From assembly GCA_022571255.1 (NCBI GenBank), contig JACZYD010000018.1, positions 1 through 36,296 of the forward strand: DNA of 36,296 nt, read 5' to 3'. The notes below the pieces were generated by a model. The model was not told the DNA's origin. It saw nothing but the letters and a program-made list of their open reading frames with translations, and did no database searches. The translations under genes and the position numbers were made by a program. Below, piece after piece: positions 35,417 through 36,296 of the stretch. How positions within the stretch are numbered: the first letter of the stretch is position 1; each line of letters begins with the position of its first letter. The stretch comes from Bacteroidota bacterium. Lineage in GTDB: Bacteria; Bacteroidota; Rhodothermia; Rhodothermales; UBA10348.

Positions 35417-35609
35417 GTATGCGTTTCTGACGCGCATAAGGCGATTTTGTGCCTTCTGGCATTTATGCCAATTCCGCATACGTGCACTATCCGTGCAGTT
35501 GAGACCACGAATACCAGATCACCGGTGGTGATTGAGTACTGCGCCCCGCGAGCTTTGGGCCGGGAGCACATGGTCATTGCAGGCGCCAAAGTTACGGAGA
35601 TTCGCGGCA

Positions 35610-36107
35610 TCATTCAACGCGGATATCAACAAGATCAAGCATATTGACGTGGGACCAGGTCTTTCTATTTTTTATGTCTCGAATCACGCTCTTGGACACC
35701 CCGTGGTGGCGGGCTATTTCGGCGTGGCTCTGATACGGCCAGATTAGCGCCGCCTTTATGCTCTTCACGTCCTTTTCCGTCAGCTTGGCTCTTCCGTTAC
35801 GTGAACCTCTGGCCTGGCGATCCTTACTCACCTTGTCCTGCATGTTCTGTAACTGGCTACCGCCACGTAAATGCCTCGGATTACAGCAGGCGGGATTATC
35901 GCACAGGTGCATCACAACGGGTGGCTGATCACCAGCATGTGTTAACCCGTATACCGTTCGGTGTGCTTTTCTGTCTTTCAGATTGTACTGAAACACCCCG
36001 TATCCGTCTCGATCTCTTTTCCCTTGCCACTCCCAGCAGTCATCAGGATCACATTTATTTATCGTTTTCCAGAATCTGGCTACGATTTTCTCTGATTTGG
36101 ACTTCAT
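35610..36107 (-). CDS. HNH endonuclease with C-terminal helix-turn-helix (phage/homing type)
   Basis: 165 residues. N-terminal HNH_3-type core: CWEWQGKRDRDGYGVF, AHRTVYGLTHAGDQPP, VMHLCDNPACCNPRHLRGG with the His and Cys pairs of the beta-beta-alpha-metal fold. The C-terminus (NGRAKLTEKDVKSIKAAL ... SHAEIARHHGVSKSVIRDIKNRKTW) is the small HTH unit common in phage-borne and free-standing homing endonucleases. It stands alone on the minus strand, downstream of nothing recognisable, with its stop about 190 bases from the truncated tRNA-Ser(GCU). It is likely a mobile or selfish gene. Confidence 0.93.
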   Translation of the reverse strand: MKSKSEKIVARFWKTINKCDPDDCWEWQGKRDRDGYGVFQYNLKDRKAHRTVYGLTHAGDQPPVVMHLCDNPACCNPRHLRGGSQLQNMQDKVSKDRQARGSRNGRAKLTEKDVKSIKAALIWPYQSHAEIARHHGVSKSVIRDIKNRKTWSHVNMLDLVDIRVE

Positions 36108-36296
36108 CGCTCTCTTTTTGTTGGGTATGTAATTAAGCCTCGATCACGAAGTGAGAGCCGTCTAAATGCTCACAAGCTTGCGCCGACAGTGATTACCCAA
36201 CGAGAAGAACGATATCTCATCGTAGACAGGAAGTACACTTCCTGACGCAAATTCTTTGCCAAAATCAGAATGTAAACGGTGAAATCATTGCGAAGG
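36108..36296. other. no gene recognised
   Basis: Leader of the HNH gene and beyond to the window edge. A small GGAAGTacACTTCC palindrome is at about 36230-36243; nothing else is supported. Confidence 0.45.

Noticed and set aside
35213-35647. Plus-strand ORF of 144 aa
   Set aside because: It crosses the truncated tRNA-Ser(GCU) and the end of the HNH gene and shows no domain.
35346-36107. Group I intron in tRNA-Ser with the HNH gene as its homing endonuclease
   Set aside because: The break is in the T-loop, the HNH gene lies on the 5' side of the tRNA rather than inside it, and no 3' exon was found.

Overview
The window looks like a chromosomal segment of a member of the Bacteroidota/Rhodothermota group (FCB superphylum). 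The evidence is a PorD/DUF4835 type IX secretion (T9SS) protein, a secreted protein with a T9SS type A C-terminal sorting signal (FQNYPNPF ... GVYFYTLKT), an S46 dipeptidyl-peptidase, many short-lipobox lipoproteins, and an initiator tRNA with a Bacteroidota-like D-arm. I cannot name a genus from the sequence alone.

Layout. 1-812 (-) is the N-terminal part of a DUF1015 protein cut by the window edge. 1046-1163 is initiator tRNA-fMet with its terminator. 1248-5187 holds two small lipoproteins (degenerate M23-like, META domain), a patatin phospholipase and an alkaline-phosphatase-superfamily metalloenzyme. 5200-7449 (-) is an S46 peptidase, followed by tRNA-Leu(UAG). 7735-8838 is a broken SpoIIE-type phosphatase gene (in-frame TGA plus loss of the first half of the catalytic domain). 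8882-16392 is an envelope block: PorD (-), a divergent pair of outer-membrane beta-barrel proteins (the second with an N-terminal helix-hairpin-helix-like segment), a zinc-ribbon protein, and a 970-residue HEVVH metallopeptidase/beta-propeller/beta-barrel fusion. 16555-17105 (-) is a second broken gene, a small lipoprotein.

17352-24631 (+) is a carbohydrate cassette: two exported (alpha/alpha)6 glycosidases (one with discoidin-like tails), a lipoprotein aldose 1-epimerase and a two-repeat exported protein of unknown role. It continues into mocA and xdhC, which serve insertion of the molybdenum cytosine dinucleotide cofactor. Facing them on the minus strand are iorA-iorB (2Fe-2S subunit and Tat-exported molybdopterin subunit) and a SufU-type Fe-S scaffold, so a complete MCD-hydroxylase and maturation set sits on two convergent transcripts separated by a 28-bp tandem repeat.

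29881-30690 is a gene graveyard: a truncated DJ-1/PfpI gene, the frameshifted start of a beta-helix secreted protein, and the 3' end of an IS3-family transposase joined in frame to it through a short shared sequence. 30723-34028 (-) is a 1101-residue SBBP/SdrD-like/GEVED T9SS cargo. The right end is gene-poor: an IS21-like transposase scrap, tRNA-Ser(CGA) with its terminator, a strong orphan plus-strand terminator, a 3'-truncated tRNA-Ser(GCU), and an HNH endonuclease gene.

The most unusual items are the HhH/outer-membrane barrel pair, the protease-propeller-barrel fusion, the SufU attached to the iorAB operon, two independent genes each broken by TGA at a likely Trp codon, and the truncated tRNA-Ser(GCU) close to an HNH endonuclease. 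All family names come from recognition of motifs by eye; no search was run.
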